A stretch of 64,000 nucleotides of DNA from RHLJ01 sp040222455 (GCA_040222455.1 JAVKDD010000027.1:248001-312000); one strand, 5' to 3'. Shown: positions 34,213 through 45,021, numbered from the stretch's first letter. Numbers and translations: made by a program. The notes: generated from the letters alone by a model not told the origin.

Positions 34213-34866
34213 TTAAGCAGCAATCGTTTCCTTAAGTACAACGTCGCAACTATTTATAACACGTGTAGCTTTTAGAAGTAAATCCTGGAGTCGCCTGCTT
34301 ACATAGGTATTTACTTCATTTACTGTTTTAGGTGAGCTTATTTCGTATTGAAAATAAGAAATTAAGTTAATGGCGGACAAGTATTTACCATTTTCATCTC
34401 CTTCAATTTCGATATGCCAACGAGTTATTATATTTTCGTTTTTAAGGAGTAAATTAATTTCTTTACTAATTGATTCCATCCAACGGCTTGCTTCTTCAAT
34501 TCTATAATTTCCTTTTTTATTAGCGACTTCAGGCTGGCAGCTTTTCGGATCAAAAATCCAAGTCAATTCAATGTCTATAGATGGGGCAACTTTTGTATTT
34601 GAGAGGCGATCAATTTTAAGAAAGGGATGACTCTCCATTCCTGAAAGTTCACGCGCAACCGAAGTTTCGCGAAAACTGTCCCAATCAAAGTTAATGGAAA
34701 GTGAGTCGATGAAAGAGGAAGTTTTTTCTAAATCAATAATAAGTTCTAAGCCAATGGCATTAATCTTACTATCTTCCCACGTCCTGAATTTTCTGCTGTG
34801 GATACCTCTTTTATCAAGTTGTGTATCAATCGTATTAACAATGGACTTAAAAATTGGGTAATGCAT
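34213..34866 (-). CDS. Hypothetical protein, 217 aa
   Basis: I do not recognise this protein. It is soluble, with no signal peptide and no membrane segment. It has mixed alpha/beta character: an N-terminal helix 'FKSIVNTIDTQLDKRG', a hydrophobic strand 'AIGLELIIDLEKT', 'SIDIELTWIFDP' in the middle, 'WHIEIEGDENGKYLSAINLISYFQYEI', and a C-terminal helix with 'RRLQDLLLKATRVI'. It is divergent from the RqcH-like gene with only 37 bases between the starts, so the two promoters must overlap. About 160 bases separate its stop from the upstream terminator. Confidence 0.6.
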   Translation of the reverse strand: MHYPIFKSIVNTIDTQLDKRGIHSRKFRTWEDSKINAIGLELIIDLEKTSSFIDSLSINFDWDSFRETSVARELSGMESHPFLKIDRLSNTKVAPSIDIELTWIFDPKSCQPEVANKKGNYRIEEASRWMESISKEINLLLKNENIITRWHIEIEGDENGKYLSAINLISYFQYEISSPKTVNEVNTYVSRRLQDLLLKATRVINSCDVVLKETIAA

Positions 34867-34903
34867 AGTTAGTATTTAAAACTTCAATGTTCTAACTAAA
34901 GAA

Positions 34904-36481
34904 ATGAATTATTACGAGTTAATATATTTAAAGAAGGAGTTCAAAAACAAATTAATGAATTGTGTTTTAGATGAGGCTATTACACCTTTTAAAAATTTAC
35001 TTGAACTTTATATGAGTAATGATCGAGAAAGTTTCAGGCTTATTTTTAGTAATTCACCTGGGAATACAGCTTTATTTTTAGATACTTATCGACCCGGAAA
35101 AAAAGCGAATAAGCTTTTATTTTTTGAAGAAATCTATGGAGTACCATTAATAGATATTCAACTTGCTGAAAAGGATCGTTTGTTCAGTTTAGTATTTGAA
35201 AATGGGCAAAAGCTTGTTTTTAAATTATTCAGTAACAAAGCAAATGTACTTCTAATATCTGAAGAGAAAGTAATAGAAGCCTTTAAAGAGCATGGGGAAG
35301 TAGGGGGAGAAGAGCCGCTTCCAAAAAATCAGATTTTATTTGATGGGATCCCTGATAAAAGTACACCAAAAAAAATGATTTTATCTTCAAATCCAATTTT
35401 TCCAAGAAGTGAACTAGAGCACTTAATTCATTTAAATAAATTAGATGAGAAAACGCCCAATGAAGTGTATAAATTTGCTTTAAAAGTAACTGAACAACTT
35501 AGAAGTGATGCGCAATTTCGTAAACTTGCGGATGGTTCAGTTAGCTTAATAGGAGAAATATTTCTTCCAATATCTACCTTAGAATGGTTTAAAAGTGTTA
35601 ATGATTTAATTGCTTATCGATTTAAAAATTATGCTTACACTCAACGATTGACTCAGCAAAAAGGGTTATATCGTAAAACTATACATAGGCAAATTAAGCG
35701 GTTAAAATCTGTACTAAAAAATCTAGAAAAAGCTGATAAGGGCATTGAAAAGGCTGATAAATTTGAAAAATTTGGTCATTTATTAATGGCAAATGCTCAT
35801 CTTAAAATCGAAAAATCAGACTCAATTTTAGTAGAGGACTTATATAACGAGGGAAAGGAGTTATCAATAGAAATAGATTCTGAACTTAGTATAGCTGAAA
35901 ATGCAGAGTACTATTATAATCGGGCATCAAGTTCATTGAAATCTTTTGAAGAGGCGTTGTTGAGATTGCCTAAAATTACAGACAGAAGTAACAGGCTTAA
36001 AAGAATGGTAAAAGAGCTCGAAGAAATAAATCATCTCAGAGATTTATACGAGTGGAAGAAGAAATACCATAAAGAAATTGAAAATCTGGGAATTGGGAAT
36101 TCAAAAAAAGAAGTGAATAATCTTCCATTTCATAGTCTGAATATTAATGGATATCAGATTTGGATTGGTAAAAACGCTAAAAGCAATGATAAGCTTGTAC
36201 AACTTTCACACAAAGAAGATATTTGGATGCACGCAAGAGGCGTTCCTGGGTCTCACTTAATTATTCGAATGGCGAATAACAAAGATATGCCGCCAAAAGA
36301 AATAATAGAAAAAGCAGCGGCCTATGCAGCATATAATTCAAAAGCAAAGGGAGCTGATTTAGTGCCTGTGATTGTTGCAAAAAGAAAATTTGTTCGGAAA
36401 CCTAAAGGAGCCGCACCAGGTGCAGTTCTGGTTCAGAAAGAAATAGTAGAATTAGTAAAACCAGAAAAACCACAAGTATGA
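34904..36481 (+). CDS. NFACT-family RNA-binding protein (RqcH/Rqc2-like)
   Basis: This 525-residue protein has an NFACT-N domain at about 1-200, a coiled-coil middle ('RQIKRLKSVLKNLEKADKGIEKADKFEKFG', about residues 265-295, and 370-400), and an NFACT-R domain. The NFACT-R domain carries 'DIWMHARGVPGSHLIIRM' near 442-459 and 'AAAYAAYNSKAKGADLVPVIV' after it. The family (RqcH, Rqc2, FbpA) binds stalled 50S-peptidyl-tRNA complexes and directs C-terminal Ala tailing. The catalytic 'DR' motif region of NFACT-N cannot be confirmed by eye. It is first in a six-gene plus-strand operon and overlaps aroK by ATGA. Confidence 0.85.
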   Translation: MNYYELIYLKKEFKNKLMNCVLDEAITPFKNLLELYMSNDRESFRLIFSNSPGNTALFLDTYRPGKKANKLLFFEEIYGVPLIDIQLAEKDRLFSLVFENGQKLVFKLFSNKANVLLISEEKVIEAFKEHGEVGGEEPLPKNQILFDGIPDKSTPKKMILSSNPIFPRSELEHLIHLNKLDEKTPNEVYKFALKVTEQLRSDAQFRKLADGSVSLIGEIFLPISTLEWFKSVNDLIAYRFKNYAYTQRLTQQKGLYRKTIHRQIKRLKSVLKNLEKADKGIEKADKFEKFGHLLMANAHLKIEKSDSILVEDLYNEGKELSIEIDSELSIAENAEYYYNRASSSLKSFEEALLRLPKITDRSNRLKRMVKELEEINHLRDLYEWKKKYHKEIENLGIGNSKKEVNNLPFHSLNINGYQIWIGKNAKSNDKLVQLSHKEDIWMHARGVPGSHLIIRMANNKDMPPKEIIEKAAAYAAYNSKAKGADLVPVIVAKRKFVRKPKGAAPGAVLVQKEIVELVKPEKPQV

Positions 36482-37041
36482 ATGAATATAGATTAAAGAA
36501 ATTTGATGGAAGTATTTATGTGTGCGGGTTTATGGCTACGGGAAAAAGTACAATCGGGAAAATGCTTGCCAAAGAGTTAGAAAGGCCATTCGTTGATTTA
36601 GATAAGATAATCTCAGAAAAAGAGAGGAGTTCTATAAAGGCAATATTCGAAAGATTTGGAGAACCTTATTTTAGAGAAAAGGAATGGCAATATTTATTGG
36701 AAATAACGAGAACTTTTAAAGGAGTAGTTGCGCTAGGTGGCGGGGCTCTTCATAATCAACAGGTTATTGATCATTTAAAAGTGCATGGTTTATTAATCTT
36801 TTTAAACACTCCATTAGATGTTGTTGTTGAGAGAGTTTTAAGAAATACAAAAAGGCCTATAGCATTAAATTCCAGCGGTAAAATAAAATCAAAGGAAACT
36901 CTGTTTAGAGAGCTTAAAGCGTTATATTTATCCCGAAAAGAGCTATATGAACAAGCTCATATTAAAATTGAAAGTACTGGGTATGAAACAAAGGAAGCTC
37001 AGACTCAGTTACTTATAGAAAAATTAAAAAGGTATGTATAG
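36478..37041 (+). CDS. aroK: Shikimate kinase
   Basis: This 187-residue P-loop kinase converts shikimate + ATP to shikimate-3-phosphate. The Walker A motif is 'GFMATGKST' at about 17-25, the shikimate-binding pair is in 'FVDLDKIISEKE' and 'FRE', and 'VVALGGGAL' is the characteristic glycine loop. The lid region with 'RVLRNTKRPIAL' carries the conserved Arg. The gene starts in an ATGA overlap with the RqcH-like gene and overlaps aroB by 8 bases, so three genes are translationally linked. Confidence 0.95.
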   Translation: MNEYRLKKFDGSIYVCGFMATGKSTIGKMLAKELERPFVDLDKIISEKERSSIKAIFERFGEPYFREKEWQYLLEITRTFKGVVALGGGALHNQQVIDHLKVHGLLIFLNTPLDVVVERVLRNTKRPIALNSSGKIKSKETLFRELKALYLSRKELYEQAHIKIESTGYETKEAQTQLLIEKLKRYV

Positions 37042-38128
37042 TACAATACCGGTTAAAACTTCATCTACAGATTTCTATTCCATAACGATTGGTGAGAACT
37101 TAATGAACGAGGTTTCTCAGTTTATCTCTACTTATTATAGTTCTGAAAAACTATTCATTATAATAGATGAGCAAGTTTATAAAAGCCATAGTTCGTTAAT
37201 TGAGAATAGTTTAGGTGAAGGTTATAAAAAAGTAATTAAATATGTTGTACCGAGTGGTGAAAAGCATAAAAGTATCGAGCAATTTTCGAGTATTGTCGAT
37301 TTTATGTTACAAAATGGGTTGGAACGAAGTACACCTCTCTTAGCAATTGGAGGAGGAGTTATAGGTGATTTATCAGGCTTTGTTGCTGCTTCTGTTCTTA
37401 GAGGAATTCCCTTGATTCATATTCCTACTACGTTATTAGCAATGGTGGATAGTTCAATTGGTGGTAAAACGGGTGTTAATCATTCTACAGGAAAAAATTT
37501 AATTGGTGCGTTTTATCAACCGAAAGCTGTTTTTGCCGATGTTCATTTTTTAGAAACGCTACCAAAAAAAGAATGGATAAATGGGTTAAGTGAAATCATA
37601 AAATATGGAATGATTGAAGCTCCAGAGATATTGGAAGAGATAAAGGCACTAACATTGAATACTACAATGGCTTCTCCGGAAAAATGGATTCCTTTGATCA
37701 AAAAGAGCGCTAATATTAAAGTAAATATCGTTTCCAGAGATGTGAAAGAGTCGGGTGTCAGAGAGTTTCTAAATTTTGGACATACTTTTGCACATGTAAT
37801 AGAAAGAAAGGGAAATTACACTGACTTTTCACATGGTGAGGCAGTATTTGCTGGGATGTTTGGAGCTATAGCGGCTTCAAATTTTGATGGCGCCAATATT
37901 AATGCATCCAATTTATTACAATTCAAATCGTTGTATAATTTTAAATTAAATAAGATTGGTAATGACGTTAAAGAACTAACAGAATTAATGTTAAGAGATA
38001 AAAAAGTAAAAAATAAAACCATTCGATTGGTTCTACTCGAAAAAATGGGAAAACCAGTGGTTAAATCTTTTGATCATATTCAGAATATAGAACAGAGTTG
38101 GGAATATTTGATTTCTGAATTCAGCTAA
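37034..38128 (+). CDS. aroB: 3-dehydroquinate synthase
   Basis: This 364-residue enzyme makes 3-dehydroquinate from DAHP with NAD+ and a divalent metal. NAD+-binding 'LAIGGGVIGDLSGFVAAS' is present, 'IPTTLLAMVDSSIGGKTGVNHSTGKNLIGAFYQP' spans residues about 130-163, and metal ligands lie in 'EIIKYGMIE', 'LNFGHTFAHVIE' and 'SHGEAVFAGM'. The length is typical. It is the step that begins the ring of the shikimate pathway; aroK, the neighbour, is a later step. It shares one base with the TamB start (TAATG). Confidence 0.96.
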   Translation: MYSTIPVKTSSTDFYSITIGENLMNEVSQFISTYYSSEKLFIIIDEQVYKSHSSLIENSLGEGYKKVIKYVVPSGEKHKSIEQFSSIVDFMLQNGLERSTPLLAIGGGVIGDLSGFVAASVLRGIPLIHIPTTLLAMVDSSIGGKTGVNHSTGKNLIGAFYQPKAVFADVHFLETLPKKEWINGLSEIIKYGMIEAPEILEEIKALTLNTTMASPEKWIPLIKKSANIKVNIVSRDVKESGVREFLNFGHTFAHVIERKGNYTDFSHGEAVFAGMFGAIAASNFDGANINASNLLQFKSLYNFKLNKIGNDVKELTELMLRDKKVKNKTIRLVLLEKMGKPVVKSFDHIQNIEQSWEYLISEFS

Positions 38129-41100
38129 TGACAATACGTTGGTTATATAAAACTTGGTCCTTTATTTGGACTTTTATTGGCATAACGCTAGGTGTACTAG
38201 TGGTTGTTGGACTATTGGGATTTGGAGTTCTACAGCTCCCAGCTTCTAAAAATTATATAGCAAAAAAAATTGAAGACAGGTTTAATACCCAATATCAAGG
38301 CGTGCTAAAACTTGGTGAATTTAATGGAACAATCCCTTTAAGTTTTCAATTTGAGTCTATTAATCTTTATCCTGATTCCAGTACGTATCAACCTATATTT
38401 TCCTCAGAACATGTTTCTGCTACATTAGATGTCTGGGCACTTTTTAGTAATCGATTTGTTATAAACGGCTTACAAATTGAAAGTCCTGGTTTAAGAATTA
38501 GTAAAAACGAATCAGCATCTATTTTAAAGGCCATAAAAAAAAGGAATAATCCTTCTTTAACTAAAATAAATACAACAGCATATACAAACTCATTTGTTGA
38601 TATTTTGGCCCCATCTGTAGAGGTGAAAAATGGATTCATAGTAATTGAAGAGCCATTTCCAATGCTTCCTGATAGCCCCGATAGTCTTACTTTTAGAAAC
38701 CTGAACATAAACATGTTTTTGGATTACAATGCATCAGGGAGATTTATTGATATCGATCGATTGGATGTTGAAATTCCTGAATTAGGTATACAAAAAGCTG
38801 GTTTGTTTGGTCAGGTTTTTAATGATGACCGATTTCTTGAGTTTAATGCTTTCAATTTACGTTTTGGAAATTCTTTACTCAATTTTAGTGGTGAGGCTGA
38901 TGGGGTAGATTTGTTAAAACCAGATTTATTAGGCCAGTTAAAATCGTCTAAATTAAATGTAGATGTAAAAGAGTTATTAGTTGAAGCATCTACATTAAGA
39001 AGAGCATTTAAGAATTACCCGGATATTGATGAATCGATTTATTTAAGCTTAGAAGGTGAAGGTAATATTGATTCCCTTTGGTTTGACGAGTTTGAATTTA
39101 TTTTTGGTGAGAGCGCTTTAGATGGTTTTGGATATGTTGTAAATCCGTTTGGCACTAAAGAACTTAAATATGGTGCAGAGCTTTCCAATATTCTAGTTGA
39201 TACTACAGAATTGGAGCTATTATATGCAGATTTTACAAAGGCTCAATTAACTGCAATCACCAACTCAAGATTTAAAGCAGAATTGAAAGGTGGTAAAGAA
39301 TCTATCAATAGTCAGGTAGATATTTTTGGCGAACGTGGAAGTGTCTCAATAAATAGTACGCTTGAGTTCTCTGAATTGCTTCCTATTAGATTTAATGTAA
39401 TCGTTGATTCTTTAAACATAGGTGGACTATTTATTGACCAGCTGGATTATTCAGATTTATCAGGATCGATTGGCTTAGAGACATCAAGTATCAAAGATTT
39501 TAAAAATGCATTAGGTGAGGCTAAAATTACTCTTCTAAATGGAGTTATTAACGAAGTGGCATTCGACTCAATTCAAGCAGGTGGGAATTGGGATTCGGGA
39601 TTTATACGACCTTCATTTCGATTTGTAGCCCCAGATGCATTCTTATCAGGGATGGGGTCAGTTAACCTTTCAGATTCAATTACTTCCATCGAATTCTCTG
39701 GAAATGGTTCAAATTTAGATATTAAAGGCCTTACGAAAATTGAGAAAATGGCGCAGGCTTCAGTTGATCTAGACTATGAATTATTTTTAAAAGGGAATGA
39801 TAAAAATGATTTCTACGGACAACTTAGTTTTGATATTCCTTTTTCGGTAGTAAATGGTGATACTCTTCCAAGCCATCAGTTTTACGCAGATTTTAATGAA
39901 CCAAACTCGAATAGTCGGAGTTTAAGAATTACATCTACTGCTATAGATGTATCTATGAATGGAATTTTTGAACCCAACGACGTTTTGAAATTGGCACCAC
40001 ATTGGTTTGAATATTTAAAGAATAGAATTGATGAAGAATTTCTTTTTGCTGGAGAAAGAAATACAGAAATATCAACTCCAAAAATTAAGGATCAAAATTT
40101 TCAATTAGATCTCAACTTCAAAAATATAGCTCTTCTACAGCACTATTTTCCTGAAACCCCAAGCTTTATTTCAAGTGCCAAGGTTTCTTCTAACATAAAT
40201 ATGAATACCGAAAGGTTGTTATTTAATTCAACGATAAACGACTCTAGGTTTTCATTTAATCAGTATACATCTGATTCAATTTCAGTACAAGCAACAGGCA
40301 GTTTTCGAAATAGTGAAAAAATTAAAACATTTGGAAGCTTAAAAATAGAAGCTGAAGCAGGTAAATTATCATCTGAGTTAATTTCGAGTCAAGGTGTAAA
40401 TATTTCAATCGATTTGGACAAAGATTCAATTCAAGTTTCTCAAACAATTTCCAAAATTGGGAATGAGACTAAGTTTAATCTTAATGGAGAAATTGCAGTT
40501 ACAGATTCCAGCTTAAATATTACTGTTAACAAGTTTGAATTAGGTAGCGATAGCTATAAGTGGCAGGAAAATGGAAACCCATACTTCAGCTATATAAATG
40601 GAAATAAGCTTAAATTCACTGACTTCACATTTTCAAATCTGGAAGAGTTTATAAGTATTGAAGGCATATTTAGTAATGAATCTTCAGATTCGGTAAAATA
40701 TATAGTACGAAGTGTAGATTTGGGTCGAATCTCTGAATTAATAGAAGGTCGAATTGATTTTTCGGGTAACCTTGATGGTGTTTTTACCACTCGTTCGTTA
40801 ACAAGAATTCCAACAATACAAGGTGATTTAAACATTTTTGAATTAGGAATAGATGATAATGTTGTTGGCGATATCAATGTAAATAGTTCTTTTAATCAAG
40901 CGTTAAATAGATTTGATACGAATATCACTGTTTATACTGATTCTACTAAATATCCAGAATACTATACCCGAAATGATAGAGTTGGGCAGGATATTGAATT
41001 GAGTGGTTATGTAATGGCTCCAACAAATGGGCAATTTCCAAACACCGATTCCCTCTTTAGTTTTGATTTAAACTTCGACAACGTAGATCTATGGATAATT

Positions 41101-42831
41101 CCATTTATTGCTCCTAAAGTTTTTACTGAAATGTCGGGAAAAGCCACTGGAACTGGCTTTGTATGGGGAAATCTAGAGACCTATGATTTTGAAGTCAATT
41201 ATGAAATTGGAATGGAAGATGCTGTTTTTTTAAAACCTCGTTTTCTTGACACTTATTATTATGGGCAAGGCTTGTTAAGTTTTTCACGGTCAAAGGGTCT
41301 CGATTTTAAAGACATGTTTGTGATTGATCCTTCAGGTGGTTCTGCAATTGTTAGTGGAACATATAATCTGAATGATTTTCAAAAGATACATACTATGGAT
41401 TTGACTATTCAGATGGATGAATTCCAATTTTTGAATAGTACTTTTGATCCAAACACTCCATTTTTTGGTAAAGCATATGGGAGTAGTACTATTAAATTGA
41501 CAGGAACTAATCTTAAACCAGTTTTATCTACAGTAACTCCGATTTATGTATCCGACTTTTCTAATATTGGAATCCCACTTTTAGAAGAAACAGATTTTGA
41601 TGAGGATAATAAGTTCATTCGATTTGTGGACGACTTTTCATTTCAAAAGAAAACAGGTAGCTCAAACGAGAATAATTCTTCTGTATTTATTCCAGAGGCA
41701 GAAGAAAATCCATTCGACCGAACTTTTATAGAAAGATTTACACTCGATTTACAGTTTATTTCTAACCAGCAGATGACGGTGCAGCTTATTTTTGATCCTA
41801 TAACTGGTGATATAATTACTGCAAACGGAACTGGTAGAATAAGAATTAGATTGCAGGATGAAGCACTAAGTATGTTTGGTCAATTCGATATTTTAAATGG
41901 AAATTATCAATTTGTTAGTGGTGATATTTTCACAAGGAAATTTGATATTGCCAGAGGAGGTGTAATTATTTGGGATGGTTCTCCAACTGACGCAAGATTA
42001 GATATAGAAGCAGTGTATCAGGCTCGACCAGATATTAATACGTTAACAAGAGCTAGATCGGAGATTGACCAAGAAACTTCTCAACGTGTTCCTGTTGAAC
42101 TCGTTTTAAGTATTGAGGGATCACTTTCAAGCATTGAAAATAATTTTTTCTTCAGGCTACCAAATACATTTGAAGCCCGTCAAAACACAACACTTTCTAC
42201 CCAAATTAATAACTTAAACAGAAACGAAGATGAGAAGCTTTTACAAGCTACTAGTTTTCTGTTAATGGGCGACTTTATTCCTTCAACTTCTGCTAGTACT
42301 GAAGGAACAAATTCGTTAACAAGTAATTTTTCTGGAAGTGGAGCGGTATTAAATCCCTTACTTTCAAGTCAGGTTATAAGTCCATTATTATCAAATCAAA
42401 TTAATTCTTTATTAAGGAGTGATATTGGTAGCTTAGATATAGATTTCAATTTAAATACCTATAACAATGTAGACTTGGCAGTAGCACTTAGATTGTATAA
42501 CGATCGTATCATACTTAGTCGTGAGGGGCAAATTACTGGCTCACAATCAAATATCGGAGACCTCGGCGCTACATACAGAATTAATCAAACACTCTCACTA
42601 ATGGCATTTCATAGACAAGATCCTACCTTTACAAGTTTTGGTGGAACTGATGAAAGCCAGCAATCACAAGATATTAACGGGGTAGGTTTAGAAGCTGAAG
42701 TAAGTTTTAATAGCTGGAATGAATTTTTTAAAAAAATAGCTAACCCCTTTAGACGTCTTTTTGGGATAAAAGACAAAAAAGAAGAACAAATACAAGAAGA
42801 ACTAACTCAGAATCAGAATCCCCCATCATAA
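38128..42831 (+). CDS. tamB: TamB-like translocation and assembly module protein
   Basis: This 1567-residue protein has one N-terminal TM helix (about 9-31), then long arrays of short beta strands that form the hydrophobic-groove rod of the AsmA/TamB group. The C-terminal DUF490 domain (about 1200-1520) contains 'LDLQFISNQQMTVQLIFDPITGDIITANGTGRIRI', 'MFGQFDILNGNYQFVSGDIFTRKFDIARGGVIIWDGSP' and 'DARLDIEAVYQARPDI' at about residues 1205-1310. The family helps outer-membrane protein assembly and lipid transfer between the membranes. The C-terminal tail 'NPFRRLFGIKDKKEEQ' is charged. It lies mid-operon with ten bases before rnr. Confidence 0.9.
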   Translation: MTIRWLYKTWSFIWTFIGITLGVLVVVGLLGFGVLQLPASKNYIAKKIEDRFNTQYQGVLKLGEFNGTIPLSFQFESINLYPDSSTYQPIFSSEHVSATLDVWALFSNRFVINGLQIESPGLRISKNESASILKAIKKRNNPSLTKINTTAYTNSFVDILAPSVEVKNGFIVIEEPFPMLPDSPDSLTFRNLNINMFLDYNASGRFIDIDRLDVEIPELGIQKAGLFGQVFNDDRFLEFNAFNLRFGNSLLNFSGEADGVDLLKPDLLGQLKSSKLNVDVKELLVEASTLRRAFKNYPDIDESIYLSLEGEGNIDSLWFDEFEFIFGESALDGFGYVVNPFGTKELKYGAELSNILVDTTELELLYADFTKAQLTAITNSRFKAELKGGKESINSQVDIFGERGSVSINSTLEFSELLPIRFNVIVDSLNIGGLFIDQLDYSDLSGSIGLETSSIKDFKNALGEAKITLLNGVINEVAFDSIQAGGNWDSGFIRPSFRFVAPDAFLSGMGSVNLSDSITSIEFSGNGSNLDIKGLTKIEKMAQASVDLDYELFLKGNDKNDFYGQLSFDIPFSVVNGDTLPSHQFYADFNEPNSNSRSLRITSTAIDVSMNGIFEPNDVLKLAPHWFEYLKNRIDEEFLFAGERNTEISTPKIKDQNFQLDLNFKNIALLQHYFPETPSFISSAKVSSNINMNTERLLFNSTINDSRFSFNQYTSDSISVQATGSFRNSEKIKTFGSLKIEAEAGKLSSELISSQGVNISIDLDKDSIQVSQTISKIGNETKFNLNGEIAVTDSSLNITVNKFELGSDSYKWQENGNPYFSYINGNKLKFTDFTFSNLEEFISIEGIFSNESSDSVKYIVRSVDLGRISELIEGRIDFSGNLDGVFTTRSLTRIPTIQGDLNIFELGIDDNVVGDINVNSSFNQALNRFDTNITVYTDSTKYPEYYTRNDRVGQDIELSGYVMAPTNGQFPNTDSLFSFDLNFDNVDLWIIPFIAPKVFTEMSGKATGTGFVWGNLETYDFEVNYEIGMEDAVFLKPRFLDTYYYGQGLLSFSRSKGLDFKDMFVIDPSGGSAIVSGTYNLNDFQKIHTMDLTIQMDEFQFLNSTFDPNTPFFGKAYGSSTIKLTGTNLKPVLSTVTPIYVSDFSNIGIPLLEETDFDEDNKFIRFVDDFSFQKKTGSSNENNSSVFIPEAEENPFDRTFIERFTLDLQFISNQQMTVQLIFDPITGDIITANGTGRIRIRLQDEALSMFGQFDILNGNYQFVSGDIFTRKFDIARGGVIIWDGSPTDARLDIEAVYQARPDINTLTRARSEIDQETSQRVPVELVLSIEGSLSSIENNFFFRLPNTFEARQNTTLSTQINNLNRNEDEKLLQATSFLLMGDFIPSTSASTEGTNSLTSNFSGSGAVLNPLLSSQVISPLLSNQINSLLRSDIGSLDIDFNLNTYNNVDLAVALRLYNDRIILSREGQITGSQSNIGDLGATYRINQTLSLMAFHRQDPTFTSFGGTDESQQSQDINGVGLEAEVSFNSWNEFFKKIANPFRRLFGIKDKKEEQIQEELTQNQNPPS

Positions 42832-42841
42832 AAATAAATGA

Positions 42842-45004
42842 ATGAGCAGAAATCAGAGGCTTAGTACATTAGAAGAAATAATACTGGATTTAGTTAAAAA
42901 TAGCCCTGAATCGAACCTCTCAAAAGAGACGATTAAAAGCATATTACAATTAAGTAGCAGAAAGGAAATAAAGAGACTGGATAAGGTTATAAATGGTCTT
43001 GCTAGTAAAGGTTCTATTGTAAAACAAGGAAATAGTATTCAATTAAACAAATCGGGCAAAAAAAACACTTCAGATTCTGAGAATAATGAATTGATTGAGG
43101 GAAAAATTCAGATAACTCAAAGTGGAATGGGTTTTGTTATTGTTGATGAAATGGATGATGATATAAAAATTCATCGAAGAGATGTTGGTATAGCTTTACA
43201 AGGCGATACTGTATTGGTAAAATTGACAAAAACTAATAAACGATCAGGGCAACCAACAGGTAGAGTAGTAGATATTAAAAAAAGGGGGAAAGATTTTTAC
43301 GTTGGTACCGTAAAAAGAACGGGAACTACTACGTATATCATTCAACCAGATGTGAAATCTGCGCACACAGATTTCTTTGTTCTTCCAGCTAATTTAAACA
43401 GGGCTGAAAAGGATGATAAAGTAATTTTCACTTTAGAAAAATGGGTGCATCACCAAGCGTTACCAGAAGCTAAAATCACTTCTATTTTGGGTAAGTCTGG
43501 AAGTAACGATGCAAATATTTTATCTATTCTAGCAGAAAACGAATTAAGTTCAGATTTTGAACCTGAAGTCGAAAATTTTGCTAAAACAATCCCAGATCAA
43601 ATTCCAGAAACAGAGATTAGTAGACGACGAGACCTAAGAAAGGAGATGGTTTTTACTATTGACCCAGCTGACGCTAAAGACTTTGATGATGCTCTTAGTA
43701 TATCTTATAACGAAAAAGGCAATTACTATTTAGGTGTTCATATTGCTGATGTTACTAACTATGTAAAACCAGATACTCCACTAGATAAAGAAGCTTTTAA
43801 AAGAGGTACCAGTATTTATTTAGTGGATCGGGTAATTCCAATGTTACCTGAAAGATTAAGTAATGGTGTTTGTAGTTTACGACCAAATGAAGATAAGCTT
43901 ACCTATAGCTGTTTCATGGAAATTGATCAATCTGGAAATCTTGTTGATTATTCGATTGAAGAAACTATAATCCATTCAAAACAGCGGTTTACTTACGAAG
44001 AAGCTCAGGAAATTTTAGAAGGAAAAGATCATAAGCATAAAGGTGATATTCATCTGGCTGGTAAACTAGCTAATACTTTAATGGAAAAGAGGTTTAAAGA
44101 AGGTGCCATTGATTTTGATAATCCAGAACCTAAGTTTGTATTAGATGAACATGGAAAACCTATTAAAGTAATATTAAAGAAACGGATTTTTGCACATCGA
44201 TTAATCGAAGAGTGTATGTTAATGGCTAATAAAACAGTGGCTTTGCATATCGATAAACTCAGAGAAAAATCAGGTAAGAAAAAGAGTAAAAATTTATACC
44301 CATTCTTTTATCGTATACATGATAAACCAGATGATAAAAAATTAGCAGCCGTAGCTGAACAGGTAAAACCGTTAGGAATTGAATTTCATTTAGGAAAAAA
44401 AGTCTCTCCTAAAACAATAAATAAGCTTCTAAATGATGTAAAAGAGACTACCGTTGAAACGATTGTAAACGAACTAACTTTGCGTGCTATGTCTAAGGCT
44501 GTATATAGCCCAGATAATATTGGACATTTCGGACTTGGATTTGGACATTATGCACACTTTACCAGCCCCATCCGACGTTACCCAGACGTTATTGTACATC
44601 GCCTGTTAAAAAGCTATGCTTCTGGAGCGGTTGCCTACAACTATGAAACTCTTCGGAAAAATGGTGAGCACTGTAGTGAGCGAGAGCGAGTTGCCGTAGA
44701 CGCCGAACGTGATTCTATTAAGCTAAAACAGGTTGAATTTCTCAGTAGCAGAATTGGAGATACCTTTGATGGTGTAATAAGTGGTGTAACTGAAAGAGGT
44801 ATTTTTGTTAATCTAAAAGACATACATTGCGAAGGCATGATTCGTGTTAGCGATCTAAAAGGCGATTATTACAACTATGATCAAAGAAGCCATAGTTTAG
44901 TGGGCCGATCTAGTAAACGAAGATATCAGCTTGGTGATGAAATTAAGATTAAAGTGGAAAGTGTTAATCACCAAAAACGGCAAATTGACTTTGTACCTGC
45001 ATAA
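42842..45004 (+). CDS. rnr: Ribonuclease R
   Basis: This 720-residue 3'-5' exoribonuclease of the RNase II family has an N-terminal winged-helix region (about 1-70) and cold-shock-like domains at about 80-220. The RNB catalytic domain has 'TIDPADAKDFDDALSI' near 276 (the four Asp metal ligands), 'YLVDRVIPMLPERLSNGVCSL', and 'HFGLGFGHYAHFTSPIRRYPDVIVHRLL'. A C-terminal S1 domain at about 640-718 starts 'GDTFDGVISGVTERGIFV'. It degrades structured RNA. I start at 42842 because the earlier ATG at 42838 is out of frame. It is part of the operon from the RqcH-like gene, so several RNA- and ribosome-quality genes sit together. Confidence 0.95.
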   Translation: MSRNQRLSTLEEIILDLVKNSPESNLSKETIKSILQLSSRKEIKRLDKVINGLASKGSIVKQGNSIQLNKSGKKNTSDSENNELIEGKIQITQSGMGFVIVDEMDDDIKIHRRDVGIALQGDTVLVKLTKTNKRSGQPTGRVVDIKKRGKDFYVGTVKRTGTTTYIIQPDVKSAHTDFFVLPANLNRAEKDDKVIFTLEKWVHHQALPEAKITSILGKSGSNDANILSILAENELSSDFEPEVENFAKTIPDQIPETEISRRRDLRKEMVFTIDPADAKDFDDALSISYNEKGNYYLGVHIADVTNYVKPDTPLDKEAFKRGTSIYLVDRVIPMLPERLSNGVCSLRPNEDKLTYSCFMEIDQSGNLVDYSIEETIIHSKQRFTYEEAQEILEGKDHKHKGDIHLAGKLANTLMEKRFKEGAIDFDNPEPKFVLDEHGKPIKVILKKRIFAHRLIEECMLMANKTVALHIDKLREKSGKKKSKNLYPFFYRIHDKPDDKKLAAVAEQVKPLGIEFHLGKKVSPKTINKLLNDVKETTVETIVNELTLRAMSKAVYSPDNIGHFGLGFGHYAHFTSPIRRYPDVIVHRLLKSYASGAVAYNYETLRKNGEHCSERERVAVDAERDSIKLKQVEFLSSRIGDTFDGVISGVTERGIFVNLKDIHCEGMIRVSDLKGDYYNYDQRSHSLVGRSSKRRYQLGDEIKIKVESVNHQKRQIDFVPA

Positions 45005-45021
45005 ATTTAAAAGCTAGAAAA